Shown here one piece after another: positions 1 through 11,025 of a DNA stretch of 64,000 bases. A model generated the notes under the pieces. The model did no database searches. It had not been told where the DNA came from and was given only the letters and a program-made list of their open reading frames with translations. A program made the translations under genes and the position numbers. The DNA is taken from NCBI GenBank assembly GCA_937996655.1, contig CALKUK010000011.1, forward strand, positions 186,001 through 250,000, written 5' to 3'. This DNA is from an uncultured Sphingomonadaceae bacterium. GTDB lineage: Bacteria; Pseudomonadota; Alphaproteobacteria; Sphingomonadales; Sphingomonadaceae. Position 1 is the first letter of the stretch. Each line of letters begins with the position of its first letter.

Positions 1-421
1 CGATCGAAAGCAGCCTCATCACCGGCTCATCATGTTGGTTGAACACTGTCACCCTGGCCTTGGTGCTCCCCATTTCGGGGCGGGACCGCGATGGAGTGAC
101 TTCGGTGATCTCTGATTCCACGCGTAATGTGTCGCCGGGATAGACGGGCTTCAGCCAGCGCAACTCGTCCAGACCGGGGGAGCCGAGCCCGGCTTGTTTG
201 TTCTTCGTCAGATTTTCAACTAGCATCGCCATCGTCATCGCACAGGTGTGCCAACCGGATGCGGAGATGCGGCCAAAATGCGTCTTTGCGGCGGCTTCAT
301 CGTCGAGGTGGAAAGGCTGCGGATCATATTTGCCCGCAAATTCCAGCACTTCTTCGCGGGTGACCTCATACCGGCCAAAGCTTGCTTTGGTGCCGACCTT
401 CATGTCTTCGAGATATTGCAC
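1..421 (-). CDS. MaoC-family hydratase/dehydratase, 3' end cut by window edge
   Basis: This reads as a hot-dog-fold (R)-specific enoyl-CoA hydratase of the MaoC family, acting on acyl-CoA substrates. About 140 codons are present. The hydratase signature is visible near the N-terminus: Asp33 and His38 in YDPQPFHLDDE, followed by an ASGWHT segment. The chosen start is the GTG at 421, preceded at about 7 bases by GGGAG; an ATG at 432 lies in another frame and closes quickly. The C-terminus lies beyond the left edge. The exact substrate cannot be told from this fragment. Confidence 0.85.
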   Translation of the reverse strand, partial: MQYLEDMKVGTKASFGRYEVTREEVLEFAGKYDPQPFHLDDEAAAKTHFGRISASGWHTCAMTMAMLVENLTKNKQAGLGSPGLDELRWLKPVYPGDTLRVESEITEVTPSRSRPEMGSTKARVTVFNQHDEPVMRLLSI

Positions 422-526
422 GCATCGTCTCCCTTTTGACCCATCTTACGTTAACGGAAAGTGGGAGGGGAAGAGGGTTTCGTCAGGGCACTGCTGATTT
501 GGCGTCGTTGGCCAGGAGGTTACAGA

Positions 527-620
527 CCCGTTTGCCCTGAGCTTGTCGAAGGGTTGTTCTTCCTTTGGCAGGCCGGCCGCAATAGAAGGACGAGGCTTCG
601 ACAAGCTCAGCCCAAACGGA
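527..620. repeat. Imperfect inverted repeat, TGAGCTTGTCGA family, copy 1
   Basis: The left arm (about 528-551) and the right arm (about 596-619) are near-perfect reverse complements of one another and share the core TGAGCTTGTCGA. A second copy at 40782-40882 matches the left arm plus about 15 further bases. It lies in the 231-base gap between the MaoC gene and the end of ychF, which holds no other gene that I can support. Repeats with this core are common between genes in sphingomonads and relatives. It may act as a terminator or REP-like element. Confidence 0.75.
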
Positions 621-630
621 TTCTGAAAAA

Positions 631-664
631 TTTGCTTAGACGTTGAATTTGCTTAGACGTTGAA
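631..664. repeat. Exact 17-base tandem duplication over the ychF stop codon
   Basis: TTTGCTTAGACGTTGAA occurs at 631-647 and again immediately at 648-664. On the minus strand the copy at 648-664 contains the last codons and the TAA of ychF; the copy at 631-647 repeats them downstream of the stop. The duplication lies 10 bases from the inverted repeat at 527-620, so slippage or an insertion event there is a reasonable guess. Confidence 0.9.
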
Positions 665-1753
665 GCGGAACAGCATGATGTCGCCATCCTTGACGATATA
701 GTCCTTGCCTTCAGAGCGCCATTTGCCGGCTTCCTTGGCACCGGCTTCGCCGTTGTGGTCGACATAGTCCTGATAAGCCATGGTCTCGGCGCGGATGAAG
801 CCTTTTTCAAAATCGGTGTGGATGACGCCGGCCGCATTTGGGGCAGATGCGCCCTTGAACACGGTCCATGCGCGCGCTTCCTTCGGGCCGACGGTGAAGA
901 AGGTGATGAGGTGGAGCAGCTCATACCCCGCACGGATCACGCGGGTGAGGCCTGTTTCGGTCAAACCGAGATCCGCCAAGAATTCCGCACGGTCTTCCAC
1001 CGGCATCGTTACAATATCAGCTTCGATGGCGGCAGAGACGACAACGGCTTCCGCGCCTTCGGCTTTGGCCTTTTCGAAGACTTTGGCAGAAAGCTCATTG
1101 CCCGTCGCGGCGGAGCCTTCATCGACGTTGCAGACATAAAGGACAGGCTTCGATGTCAGCAGTTGCGCCTGCTGGAAGGCCTTTTCTTCTTCCGCATCAT
1201 TACGGACGGTCAGGCGGGCAGGTTTGCCTTCGCGAAGCAGGTCAAGCGCCTTGCCGAGAACAGCGGCGGCAACCTTGGATTCCTTGTCGCCCTGTGCTGC
1301 CTTTTTCTGCAGGTTGGGGACGCGCTTTTCGAGGCTTTCAAGATCAGCGAGCATCAACTCGGTCTCAACCGTGTCGGCGTCGGAAATGGGGTCAATCTTG
1401 TTGTCGACATGCTGGATGTCATCATTCACGAAGCAGCGAAGGACGTGGACGACCGCATCGACTTCACGGATGTTGGCGAGAAACTGATTCCCCAAGCCTT
1501 CGCCCTTGGACGCGCCGCGGACGAGGCCCGCAATATCGACGAAGCTCAATTGGGTTTCGATGATCTTGGCAGAGCCACCAATCTTGCAGATCGTTTCCAG
1601 ACGCGGGTCCGGCACGGCGACATTGCCGACATTCGGCTCAATCGTGCAGAACGGATAATTAGCGGCCTGCGCGGCCTGCGTTTCCGTCAGTGCGTTGAAC
1701 AGGGTGGACTTGCCGACATTGGGCAGCCCGACGATACCGCATTTGAAACCCAT
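653..1753 (-). CDS. ychF: Redox-regulated ATPase/GTPase YchF (OLA1 family)
   Basis: At 366 residues this has the usual YchF length. The P-loop GLPNVGKS is at about residues 9-16, the G3 motif DIAG at about 73-76, and the G4 position reads NVDE rather than NKxD. That change is typical of the family and explains its known preference for ATP. The C-terminal third is the TGS domain. The start is the ATG at 1753 that begins MGFKCGIVG. YchF is a ribosome-associated P-loop protein linked to translation and oxidative-stress responses. It follows pth by 5 bases and is probably co-transcribed with rplY and pth. Confidence 0.97.
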   Translation of the reverse strand: MGFKCGIVGLPNVGKSTLFNALTETQAAQAANYPFCTIEPNVGNVAVPDPRLETICKIGGSAKIIETQLSFVDIAGLVRGASKGEGLGNQFLANIREVDAVVHVLRCFVNDDIQHVDNKIDPISDADTVETELMLADLESLEKRVPNLQKKAAQGDKESKVAAAVLGKALDLLREGKPARLTVRNDAEEEKAFQQAQLLTSKPVLYVCNVDEGSAATGNELSAKVFEKAKAEGAEAVVVSAAIEADIVTMPVEDRAEFLADLGLTETGLTRVIRAGYELLHLITFFTVGPKEARAWTVFKGASAPNAAGVIHTDFEKGFIRAETMAYQDYVDHNGEAGAKEAGKWRSEGKDYIVKDGDIMLFRFNV

Positions 1754-1758
1754 TTCTG

Positions 1759-2331
1759 TCAGTCCTTCTGCATTCTCATCGCCACATCGTTCATGAAGCG
1801 CACGTCGTCGCCATCGGCCAGCCATGTAGCTTCCGCGGCAACGGCGCCCAACATATGGGCAAGATCATCTGTTTCCGCCTTGGCAAAATTGCCGAGGACG
1901 TAGCCGGTCACCCGGTCTTTATGGCCAGGATGGCCGATGCCGAGGCGCACCCGGCGGAAATCTTCGCCAATATGGGCAATGGTAGAGCGGATGCCATTAT
2001 GTCCGGCAGCGCCGCCACCGCGCTTTACCTTCACGCGAAACGGGTCAAGGTCGAGCTCATCGTAAAAGACGGTCACGTCCTTGGGGTCTAGCTTGAAGAA
2101 GCGCATCGCTTCGCCAATGCTGCGGCCGCTTTCGTTCATGAAGGTGGCTGGCTTGACGAGCAGAATTTTGTCGCGGCCAATCCGCCCTTCCGACGTCAGC
2201 GCCTGAAAGCGCGTTTTCCATGGCCCAAAAGAGAAGGCCTCGGCCATCACATCGGCGGCCATGAACCCCACATTGTGGCGGTGCATGGCATATTGTGCGC
2301 CGGGATTACCGAGACCTGCCCAGATTTGCAT
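1759..2331 (-). CDS. pth: Peptidyl-tRNA hydrolase
   Basis: This cytosolic enzyme cleaves peptidyl-tRNAs released from stalled ribosomes. The predicted protein has 190 residues, the normal size. Visible family residues are Asn9 and catalytic His19 in GLGNPG and HRHNVG, the KPATFMN segment, an Asp in the YDELDL segment, and an Asn in GGGAAGHNG. The ATG at 2331 is chosen because it gives the canonical N-terminus; the open frame continues upstream only into repeat sequence. It lies between rplY and ychF, a widely conserved order. Confidence 0.97.
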   Translation of the reverse strand: MQIWAGLGNPGAQYAMHRHNVGFMAADVMAEAFSFGPWKTRFQALTSEGRIGRDKILLVKPATFMNESGRSIGEAMRFFKLDPKDVTVFYDELDLDPFRVKVKRGGGAAGHNGIRSTIAHIGEDFRRVRLGIGHPGHKDRVTGYVLGNFAKAETDDLAHMLGAVAAEATWLADGDDVRFMNDVAMRMQKD

Positions 2332-2338
2332 GAAAGCT

Positions 2339-2425
2339 CCCTCTCCCTTGCGGGGAGAGGGTTGGGGAGAGGGCCATATAGCCCTTGCTCCCCCTCTCCC
2401 TAGCCCTCTCCCCAACGGGAGAGGG
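2339..2425. repeat. CTCTCCC-type imperfect inverted repeat inside the rplY-pth operon
   Basis: Two arms rich in CCCTCTCCC and GGGAGAGGG (about 2339-2373 and 2389-2425) can pair with each other, and each can also form its own small hairpin. The element fills almost all of the rplY-pth gap. A shorter relative lies between glyS and ppdK, around 8252-8283. Such elements are frequent intergenic repeats in alphaproteobacteria. Here it could act as a processing or attenuation site between the two genes. Confidence 0.75.
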
Positions 2426-2436
2426 AATAGAGCGGC

Positions 2437-3048
2437 TTACTCGCCTTCAGCCTTGGTGGTGTCACCTTCAGCGGACTTGAGGCCCGACGGGGCGACCAGC
2501 GTGGCAATGGTGAAGTCACGATCGGTGATCGCGCTCTTCGAGCCGGCCGGAAGTGCCACATGGCTGATGTGGATCGAATCGCCGATTTCGAGACCCTTCA
2601 AAGAGATCTTGATGTCGTCAGGGATCAGGGCTGCATCGCAGACCAGTTCCAGATCATGACGGACCATGTTGAGCACGGCGCCGCGCTTCATGCCGGGCGA
2701 TGCTTCATGGTCGACGAAGTGAACTGGGACGTTCACATGCACTTCGGAATGTTCACCGATGCGCAGGAAGTCCGCGTGGAGCGGCCGTTCATTGACGGGA
2801 TGGAAAGCGACATCCTTGCAAAGCGTACGCACCTGCTTGCCACCAACTTCGATCATGATGACCGCGTTCATGAAATGGCCAGTGTGCAGGGCCTTCAACA
2901 GCAGCTTTTCTTCGACGTGAATCGACTGCGGGTCTTCTTTGTTGCCGTAAATGACGGCGGGGACGCGGCCTTGATTGCGCAGTGCACGAGAGGCTCCCTT
3001 GCCTTCCCGTTCGCGCGCTTCGGCCGACAGCGTCAGCTGATCGCTCAT
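2437..3048 (-). CDS. rplY: 50S ribosomal protein L25/general stress protein Ctc
   Basis: The protein has 203 residues, so it is the long (TL5/CTC) form: an N-terminal L25 domain that binds 5S rRNA, followed by a C-terminal beta domain. The N-terminal half carries the family signature around AREREGKGASRALR and VPAVIYG. The ATG at 3048 has GGAG about 7 bases upstream. The gene heads the run rplY-pth-ychF. The 120 bases upstream, up to the TraB gene at 3169, should hold its promoter; I could not fix the -35 and -10 elements. Confidence 0.96.
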   Translation of the reverse strand: MSDQLTLSAEAREREGKGASRALRNQGRVPAVIYGNKEDPQSIHVEEKLLLKALHTGHFMNAVIMIEVGGKQVRTLCKDVAFHPVNERPLHADFLRIGEHSEVHVNVPVHFVDHEASPGMKRGAVLNMVRHDLELVCDAALIPDDIKISLKGLEIGDSIHISHVALPAGSKSAITDRDFTIATLVAPSGLKSAEGDTTKAEGE

Positions 3049-3168
3049 ATGTATTCTCCGGTTAAAATTGCTTTTTCCGCCACGCCTCCAGGGATGACCA
3101 TAACGGAAGAGCGCGCGCCTATGCGAAATCGCGCTGGAATGCAAGCAAAGGCGATGGTGCGCCGCTGC

Positions 3169-4080
3169 TTAGTTGATGCGTACCGCCTTTAGCTGCTTGG
3201 CCTTCAGCATGGCCTGCACGCTTTCCTTGCCCGCCAAATGTCCAGCACCCACCGCAATGAAGACGGTCCCCGGCCGCGCCATCCGCTTGGCAATCCAATC
3301 GGCCCAGCGTTGGTTGCGGTCAGTTAGAAGGACCTTCTTGATTTCCGGCATGGCATTCATCCCGTCGTTCATGACGGCCGCAAGCTTGTCGGGCTTTCCT
3401 TTCGACCAGCTGCCGATCATCGCGGTGACGACCTTTCCGGCCTTTGGCATTTCGGACACGGCAGAATTCAGAAATTTGATCTGCTGGTCTTCGGGTAGGG
3501 TGTCAAAGAACCCGATCTGCTCTTCCATGCTTTCCAGCGCGCCGATTTTCTTGTCGGACGCTTTGGCCGCGGCAGTGAGCAGACGTTCTGCCCCGGATTC
3601 CGGTGCGTAGCCGAGCTTTTTCATCGGTGCCATGGCGACGAGGGTGGACGCGAACCAGGGTTCAAAAGGTTCCAGCCCTTCGGGCGCGATGTCCAACGTC
3701 TTTAGCGCGGCCCGAAATTTGGCAGCGTCCACTGGCGTGAGCTTTTGCGACAAGGGTGGGCCATCCGGGTCGATCGCGCGGGACATTACAATTTTGATCG
3801 ACTCAGCTTCGCTTGGCTGGATCATTTCCAGAACCAGCTCATCAGAGGCATCGAACGCCGCCTTGATGGGGCCATCAAACCAGTTGGTGCCGGGTTTAAG
3901 CAGATGGATCGTGCCGAACAGGTAGATGGTCGTGTCCGCGTCCGACACTTTCCAAAGCGCCGGATGGGCGTTGATGACCGTCGCCTCAAGGGCGGAGGCA
4001 TCGGGGGTAGGGGCCGGTGCAGCCACAGAGCCGGTGGAGACGAGGAGCGAGGCCATCAGGCCGGTCAGAAGAGCACGCAT
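3169..4080 (-). CDS. TraB/GumN family protein, paralogue 1
   Basis: This 303-residue protein begins with a clear signal peptide (about residues 1-20, ending in SVAAP), so it is likely exported. The TraB/GumN signatures are present: YLFGTIHLL near residue 60 and FIAVGAGHLAG near the C-terminus, whose GxxH and GxGHL motifs belong to the TraB/Tiki/EreA-like fold. Catalytic function is not established for the bacterial GumN branch. A TTG at 4122 would overlap the stop of the upstream paralogue, but the ATG at 4080 gives the better signal peptide. It lies immediately downstream of a second family member. Confidence 0.87.
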   Translation of the reverse strand: MRALLTGLMASLLVSTGSVAAPAPTPDASALEATVINAHPALWKVSDADTTIYLFGTIHLLKPGTNWFDGPIKAAFDASDELVLEMIQPSEAESIKIVMSRAIDPDGPPLSQKLTPVDAAKFRAALKTLDIAPEGLEPFEPWFASTLVAMAPMKKLGYAPESGAERLLTAAAKASDKKIGALESMEEQIGFFDTLPEDQQIKFLNSAVSEMPKAGKVVTAMIGSWSKGKPDKLAAVMNDGMNAMPEIKKVLLTDRNQRWADWIAKRMARPGTVFIAVGAGHLAGKESVQAMLKAKQLKAVRIN

Positions 4081-4118
4081 GACCGACGATGTAGGGTGCC
4101 AAAGGTTAAAAGTAAGCG

Positions 4119-5039
4119 TCAATCGATGCGGGCGACGACAAGACCGGTGCCCGACAGCAGATGTTGCAGCGAATCAGGGCCGGCCAAATGTCCTGCGCCA
4201 ACGGCAAACAGCACGGTGCCCGGCTTGGTCATTCGGCTGGTCAGCCACTGGGTCCAAGCCAAGTTCCGCTGGCGGACCAGCACGGTGTAGAGTTCTGGCC
4301 CCAGCTTTTCTTCTCTGAGGTCGGCATCAAGCTGGCTGACATCACCTGTGGCCCAAGCCCTGTCGCTTTCATTCGCCCCGCCCGGCTTGGTCGCGTCCAT
4401 ATCGGTCAGCGTGTCCTCAAGCATCTTGCGTTGCGCTGCTTCGGACAGGCCATGCATCTTGCGCAAAACAGCACTGCCATCCTCGACGGCGAGGATCGGG
4501 CGATGGGCGCGGGCAAATGCCTTTTGCAAAACCGCTTCCACGCCATTGTCGTGCGACAGGCCATCCTTGCTCATATCTTCAACCGCGAGGACTAGGCTCG
4601 CCATCCATGTCGGCATGGCGTCGTAAAACTGTTCAGGAAAGTCGGTGCGGGCAATAGCGCGCTTGAGCAGGGCCTGTTTGTCAGGTGAGACCCGCGCCGC
4701 AATCGGGCGGTCAGGCACGACGGGGTTGATCGTATCGTCGACCGCACCTTCTGCCTTCTTATTCGCTTCGGGCGAATCGACGGTTTCCAGCACCAGCTCA
4801 TCCGCCTGCGCGACGATCTGTTTCAGTGCGCGGGATTGCCAGCGAAAGCCCTTGGGAAGAGCATGGGTGGTGCCGAACAGATAGATGGTCGTGTCTGCAT
4901 CAGCGATTTTCCAGATCGCAGGGTGGGGATCGGCCCGGCTCACGGATATCTGGCGCGCGGCTGTGGCCGCTTCGCTTGCCGGGGCAAGGAGCAAGGCAGG
5001 CAGCGCCAACATGGCGCACAGGGCCATCCGTTTCCGCAT
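4119..5039 (-). CDS. TraB/GumN family protein, paralogue 2
   Basis: This 306-residue relative of the downstream gene has a signal peptide (residues 1 to about 23). It has the same two family motifs, YLFGTTHALP and LFAVGAGHLAG. The ATG at 5039 is preceded by GGAGAG about 3 bases upstream. The open frame continues far upstream, but that part runs antisense through glyQ and is rejected. The arrangement indicates a tandem duplication followed by divergence. It is transcribed divergently from glyQ across a 141-base gap. Confidence 0.88.
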   Translation of the reverse strand: MRKRMALCAMLALPALLLAPASEAATAARQISVSRADPHPAIWKIADADTTIYLFGTTHALPKGFRWQSRALKQIVAQADELVLETVDSPEANKKAEGAVDDTINPVVPDRPIAARVSPDKQALLKRAIARTDFPEQFYDAMPTWMASLVLAVEDMSKDGLSHDNGVEAVLQKAFARAHRPILAVEDGSAVLRKMHGLSEAAQRKMLEDTLTDMDATKPGGANESDRAWATGDVSQLDADLREEKLGPELYTVLVRQRNLAWTQWLTSRMTKPGTVLFAVGAGHLAGPDSLQHLLSGTGLVVARID

Positions 5040-5180
5040 CTCTCTCCAGTCCGGGTCCCTGTTTGGTTTTGTGGGCCCGGATTGTTGTCGTCGGAAGCTG
5101 CGCCTGCTTCTTATCTTCGTCAAGCCGAATCCGGCGCGCTTTGCTTGACCGTCGCGGCCCCATCCGCCAAAGGCGCGGCC

Positions 5181-6083
5181 ATGGCGGCGGACAATCAAAG
5201 CTTGAGCTTTCAGGACCTGATCCTGACCCTTCACGATTATTGGGGAAAGCAGGGATGTGTCATCCTGCAACCCTATGACATGCGCGTTGGCGCCGGGACC
5301 TTCCATCCCGCGACGACGCTGCGCGCGCTTGGCCCGGAAAGCTGGAATGCGGCCTATGTGCAGCCCTCCCGCCGCCCGACCGACGGCCGCTATGGGGAGA
5401 ACCCGAACCGGCTCCAGCATTATTACCAGTATCAGGTGATCATGAAGCCGAGCCCGGCGAATTTGCAGGAGCTTTATCTCGGCTCGCTCGACGCCATTGG
5501 CATTGATCCCTTGAAGCACGACGTCCGCTTTGTCGAAGATGACTGGGAAAGCCCGACACTGGGCGCCTGGGGTTTGGGCTGGGAAGTCTGGTGTGACGGG
5601 ATGGAAGTCACACAATTCACCTATTTTCAGCAGGTTGGCGGCTATGACTGCAAGCCCGTCGCAGGGGAGTTGACCTACGGGCTGGAACGTCTGGCCATGT
5701 ATATTCAGGGCGTCGACCGCGTTTACGACCTGCGCTTCAACAACCACGGCGTCAGCTATGGCGACGTGTTTCTGGAAAACGAGAAGCAGTTCTCCAAGTA
5801 TAATTTCGAAGTCGCGGACACCGCTGCGCTGTTCGACGGCTTTGCGAAGGCCGAGGCTGAGTGCCAGCGCTGCATCGAGGCCGGTGTGCCGCTTGCCGCC
5901 TATGATCAGGCGATTGAGGCGAGCCACTTGTTCAACCTGTTGCAGGCACGCGGCGTGATCTCCGTGCAGGAACGCGCCAGCTATATGGGCCGTGTCCGCG
6001 ATCTGGCGAAGGGCAGCTGCCAGGCTTGGATCGAAAAGCAGACACCCGAATGGACGGCCAAGTTCCCGGGGTGGACGGCATGA
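5181..6083 (+). CDS. glyQ: Glycine--tRNA ligase alpha subunit
   Basis: This 300-residue class II aminoacyl-tRNA synthetase subunit forms the catalytic core of the alpha2-beta2 enzyme that charges tRNA-Gly. The N-terminal signature is clear, with HDYWGKQGCVILQPYD followed by VGAGTFHPAT. The ATG at 5181 gives the canonical N-terminus MAADNQSLSFQDL; longer forms would run into the divergent promoter region. Its stop overlaps the start of glyS in ATGA, so the two subunits are translationally coupled. Confidence 0.98.
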   Translation: MAADNQSLSFQDLILTLHDYWGKQGCVILQPYDMRVGAGTFHPATTLRALGPESWNAAYVQPSRRPTDGRYGENPNRLQHYYQYQVIMKPSPANLQELYLGSLDAIGIDPLKHDVRFVEDDWESPTLGAWGLGWEVWCDGMEVTQFTYFQQVGGYDCKPVAGELTYGLERLAMYIQGVDRVYDLRFNNHGVSYGDVFLENEKQFSKYNFEVADTAALFDGFAKAEAECQRCIEAGVPLAAYDQAIEASHLFNLLQARGVISVQERASYMGRVRDLAKGSCQAWIEKQTPEWTAKFPGWTA

Positions 6084-8242
6084 CCGACTTTCTCCTCGAA
6101 CTCCTGTCCGAAGAAATCCCGGCGCGTATGCAGGACAAGGCGCGGGATGATCTCGCGCGCTTGTTCACCGCCGAACTCGATAAGGCGGGCCTCAAGGCTG
6201 CAGACCTCATCACCTATGTCACCCCACGCCGTTTGGCATTGATTGCCAAGGGTTTGCCGCTGGAAACGCAGGCGGTTTCGGAAGAAACCAAGGGCCCAAA
6301 GGTTGGCGCGCCGCCTCAGGCGATGGAAGGGTTCCTCCGGAAGACCGGCTTGACGCAGGACCAGCTGGTCGAGCGCGACGGCGTCTATTTCGCGGTCGTT
6401 GAAAAGCCGGGCCGCAAGACAGCGGACGTGCTCGCAGACGCGATCCCTGCGATCATTCGTGCCTTCCCCTGGCCCAAGTCTCAGCGCTGGGGCGTAGCCT
6501 CCCGCTCGACCGAGAGCCTGCGCTGGGTGCGTCCGTTGCAGGGCATCATCGCGCTGTTGGGCGACGATGTCGTGCCTTGCGAGATTGATGGCATCACCAG
6601 TGGTGTGGCGACGATGGGCCACCGCTTCCATCACACCGGCTCTGTCACCATCGGCAATGCGGGCGATTATGCTGCGAAGCTGAAGGCCGCCCACGTCATC
6701 GTCGATCAGGACGAGCGCCGCGCGATCATCCGCGCCGGGGCCGAAAAGGCGGCGGCAGATGCGGGCCTTGTGCTCGTGCCCGACGAAGGTCTGGTCAATG
6801 AGAATAGCGGCCTGACCGAATGGCCGGTGCCCATGCTCGGCCGGTTTGACCCCGATTATCTGACCGTGCCCGAAGAGGTGATCCAGCTCACCGCGCGCGT
6901 GAACCAGAAGTATTTCATCTGCCGCGATACGGCGGGCAAGCTCGCCAATGCGTTCGTCTGCACGGCGAACATCGTCGCTACGGATGGTGGCGCTGTGATT
7001 GTCGCGGGCAATGAGAAGGTGCTGGCCGCGCGGTTGAGCGATGCGCGCTTCTTCTACGACACTGATTTGAAAACCAGCCTTGAGGTGCATGCCGAAAAGC
7101 TGAAGGACATCGTCTTCCACGAAAAGCTGGGGACGGTGGCCGACAAGGTTGAGCGCGTGGCGAAGCTGGCGCGGTGGTTGGTGGAAAAGGGCATCGTGAA
7201 GGGCGCGAGCCCCGACATGGCCGAACGCGCCGCGCGTCTGGCGAAGGCCGATCTCGTGACCGGCATGGTTGGGGAGTTCCCCGAACTCCAAGGGCTTATG
7301 GGGGGATATTACGCCGCCGCCCAAGGTGAGCCCGCCGAAGTCGCCGCCGCTGTGCGCGATCACTATAAGCCGGTCGGGCAGGGTGATGAGGTGCCGACTG
7401 CGCCGGTTACGGTGGCGGTCAGCTTGGCGGACAAGTTGGATACAGTCTTATCAATGTTTGCTGTCGACGAGACCCCCACTGGTTCGAAAGACCCCTTTGC
7501 CCTTCGGCGAGCCGCGATTGGAATCATTAATACGATCATAAAAAGCCGACTGAGTTTCCATATTCTCGATGTCGTAGTTCCGTTGGGATATGGATACGAT
7601 CAGTTTAGAGCTAACCTATCAGAAGCTTTTGCATCTCAATTCCGCAAATTCATGGAGTCCAAGACGGCCGAAGTGGCAGGCGATCTCGTTGGCCAAGAGC
7701 GGATAGCTTACTTGCTGAGATTCAAATATACGGCAGAAATCTGGCATTTCTTTGGAAATCGATTGATTGCTCAGTTGAAGGCTGAAGGCAAAAGACATGA
7801 TTTCATTGAAGCGGTTCTCTACGCCAAGGCCGCCAGCATCAACTCGTTGATCGCGCGCGCAAATGCGCTTCAGGTCTTTGTGACAACCGAGGACGGCGCC
7901 AACCTTCTCGCAGGCTATAAGCGCGCGGCGAATATCCTGAAAAAGGAAGGCGTCGAGAACCTTACGACGAAGTCACTTTCCTATGCGTCGGCGCCGGAGG
8001 AAACGGCGCTCATCAACGCGCTTGATTCGGCGGAGCCTCAGGCCGCTGCCGCGATTGAGCGTGAGGATTTTGAAGGGGCCATGGCGGCACTCGCGTTGCT
8101 GCGTGCGCCGATTGATGCGTTTTTTGACAAGGTGATCGTGAATGATCCGGACGAAGAAAAGCGACTGGCAAGACTGGCCATGCTCGCACGCGTCCGTGAT
8201 GCCGTTCATCAGGTGGCCGACTTCTCCCGTATTGAGGGATGA
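6080..8242 (+). CDS. glyS: Glycine--tRNA ligase beta subunit
   Basis: The 720-residue beta subunit is needed for tRNA recognition. The start is the ATG at 6080 (MTDFLLELLSEEIPARM), overlapping the glyQ stop by ATGA; an upstream in-frame start at 6026 lies within glyQ and is rejected. Conserved blocks include LSDARFFYDTDLK and PTGSKDPFALRRAA. Residues about 454-580 are encoded by a patch of roughly 46% G+C with codons rare elsewhere here (AGA, ATA, TTA, CTA), while the flanks are above 60%. The reading frame is intact. Confidence 0.97.
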   Translation: MTDFLLELLSEEIPARMQDKARDDLARLFTAELDKAGLKAADLITYVTPRRLALIAKGLPLETQAVSEETKGPKVGAPPQAMEGFLRKTGLTQDQLVERDGVYFAVVEKPGRKTADVLADAIPAIIRAFPWPKSQRWGVASRSTESLRWVRPLQGIIALLGDDVVPCEIDGITSGVATMGHRFHHTGSVTIGNAGDYAAKLKAAHVIVDQDERRAIIRAGAEKAAADAGLVLVPDEGLVNENSGLTEWPVPMLGRFDPDYLTVPEEVIQLTARVNQKYFICRDTAGKLANAFVCTANIVATDGGAVIVAGNEKVLAARLSDARFFYDTDLKTSLEVHAEKLKDIVFHEKLGTVADKVERVAKLARWLVEKGIVKGASPDMAERAARLAKADLVTGMVGEFPELQGLMGGYYAAAQGEPAEVAAAVRDHYKPVGQGDEVPTAPVTVAVSLADKLDTVLSMFAVDETPTGSKDPFALRRAAIGIINTIIKSRLSFHILDVVVPLGYGYDQFRANLSEAFASQFRKFMESKTAEVAGDLVGQERIAYLLRFKYTAEIWHFFGNRLIAQLKAEGKRHDFIEAVLYAKAASINSLIARANALQVFVTTEDGANLLAGYKRAANILKKEGVENLTTKSLSYASAPEETALINALDSAEPQAAAAIEREDFEGAMAALALLRAPIDAFFDKVIVNDPDEEKRLARLAMLARVRDAVHQVADFSRIEG
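7435..7820 (+). other. Low-G+C mosaic segment within glyS
   Basis: By hand count, bases 7441-7800 contain about 46% G+C, against 67% in the 60 bases just before. Both edges are abrupt. Within the patch AGA is used three times and ATA three times, with TTA, CTA and TCA also present. The segment keeps the glyS frame and still encodes the conserved PTGSKDPFALRR block, so it looks like homologous replacement or transfer from a lower-G+C donor rather than an inserted element. Confidence 0.7.
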
Positions 8243-8293
8243 CGAGATTATCCCGCTCCCCCTGAGGGAGAGGGCAGGGTTCGGGAGTAGCAG

Positions 8294-10951
<2,658 letters not shown>

Positions 10952-11025
10952 GGCGCATTCATTTTTTCTTGGCCCCAGAAGGCAGGCGCGTTAGCATTGC
11001 TCAAAATAGGGGAGGGTTGGAAAAA

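Noticed and set aside
461..646. Short ORF with a PELVEG-type peptide
   Set aside because: It is the translation of the inverted repeat at 527-620; similar false peptides arise from the copy near 40.8 kb.
755..1903. Plus-strand ORF of 382 codons opposite ychF
   Set aside because: It is fully antisense to ychF, which has clear family motifs; no protein signature was seen.
4119..5927. 602-residue version of the second TraB/GumN gene
   Set aside because: The extra 296 residues run antisense through glyQ; the signal peptide and ribosome binding site at 5039 mark the true start.
5981..7363. Minus-strand ORF of 460 codons opposite glyS
   Set aside because: Antisense to a well-supported gene; composition is typical of high-G+C shadows.
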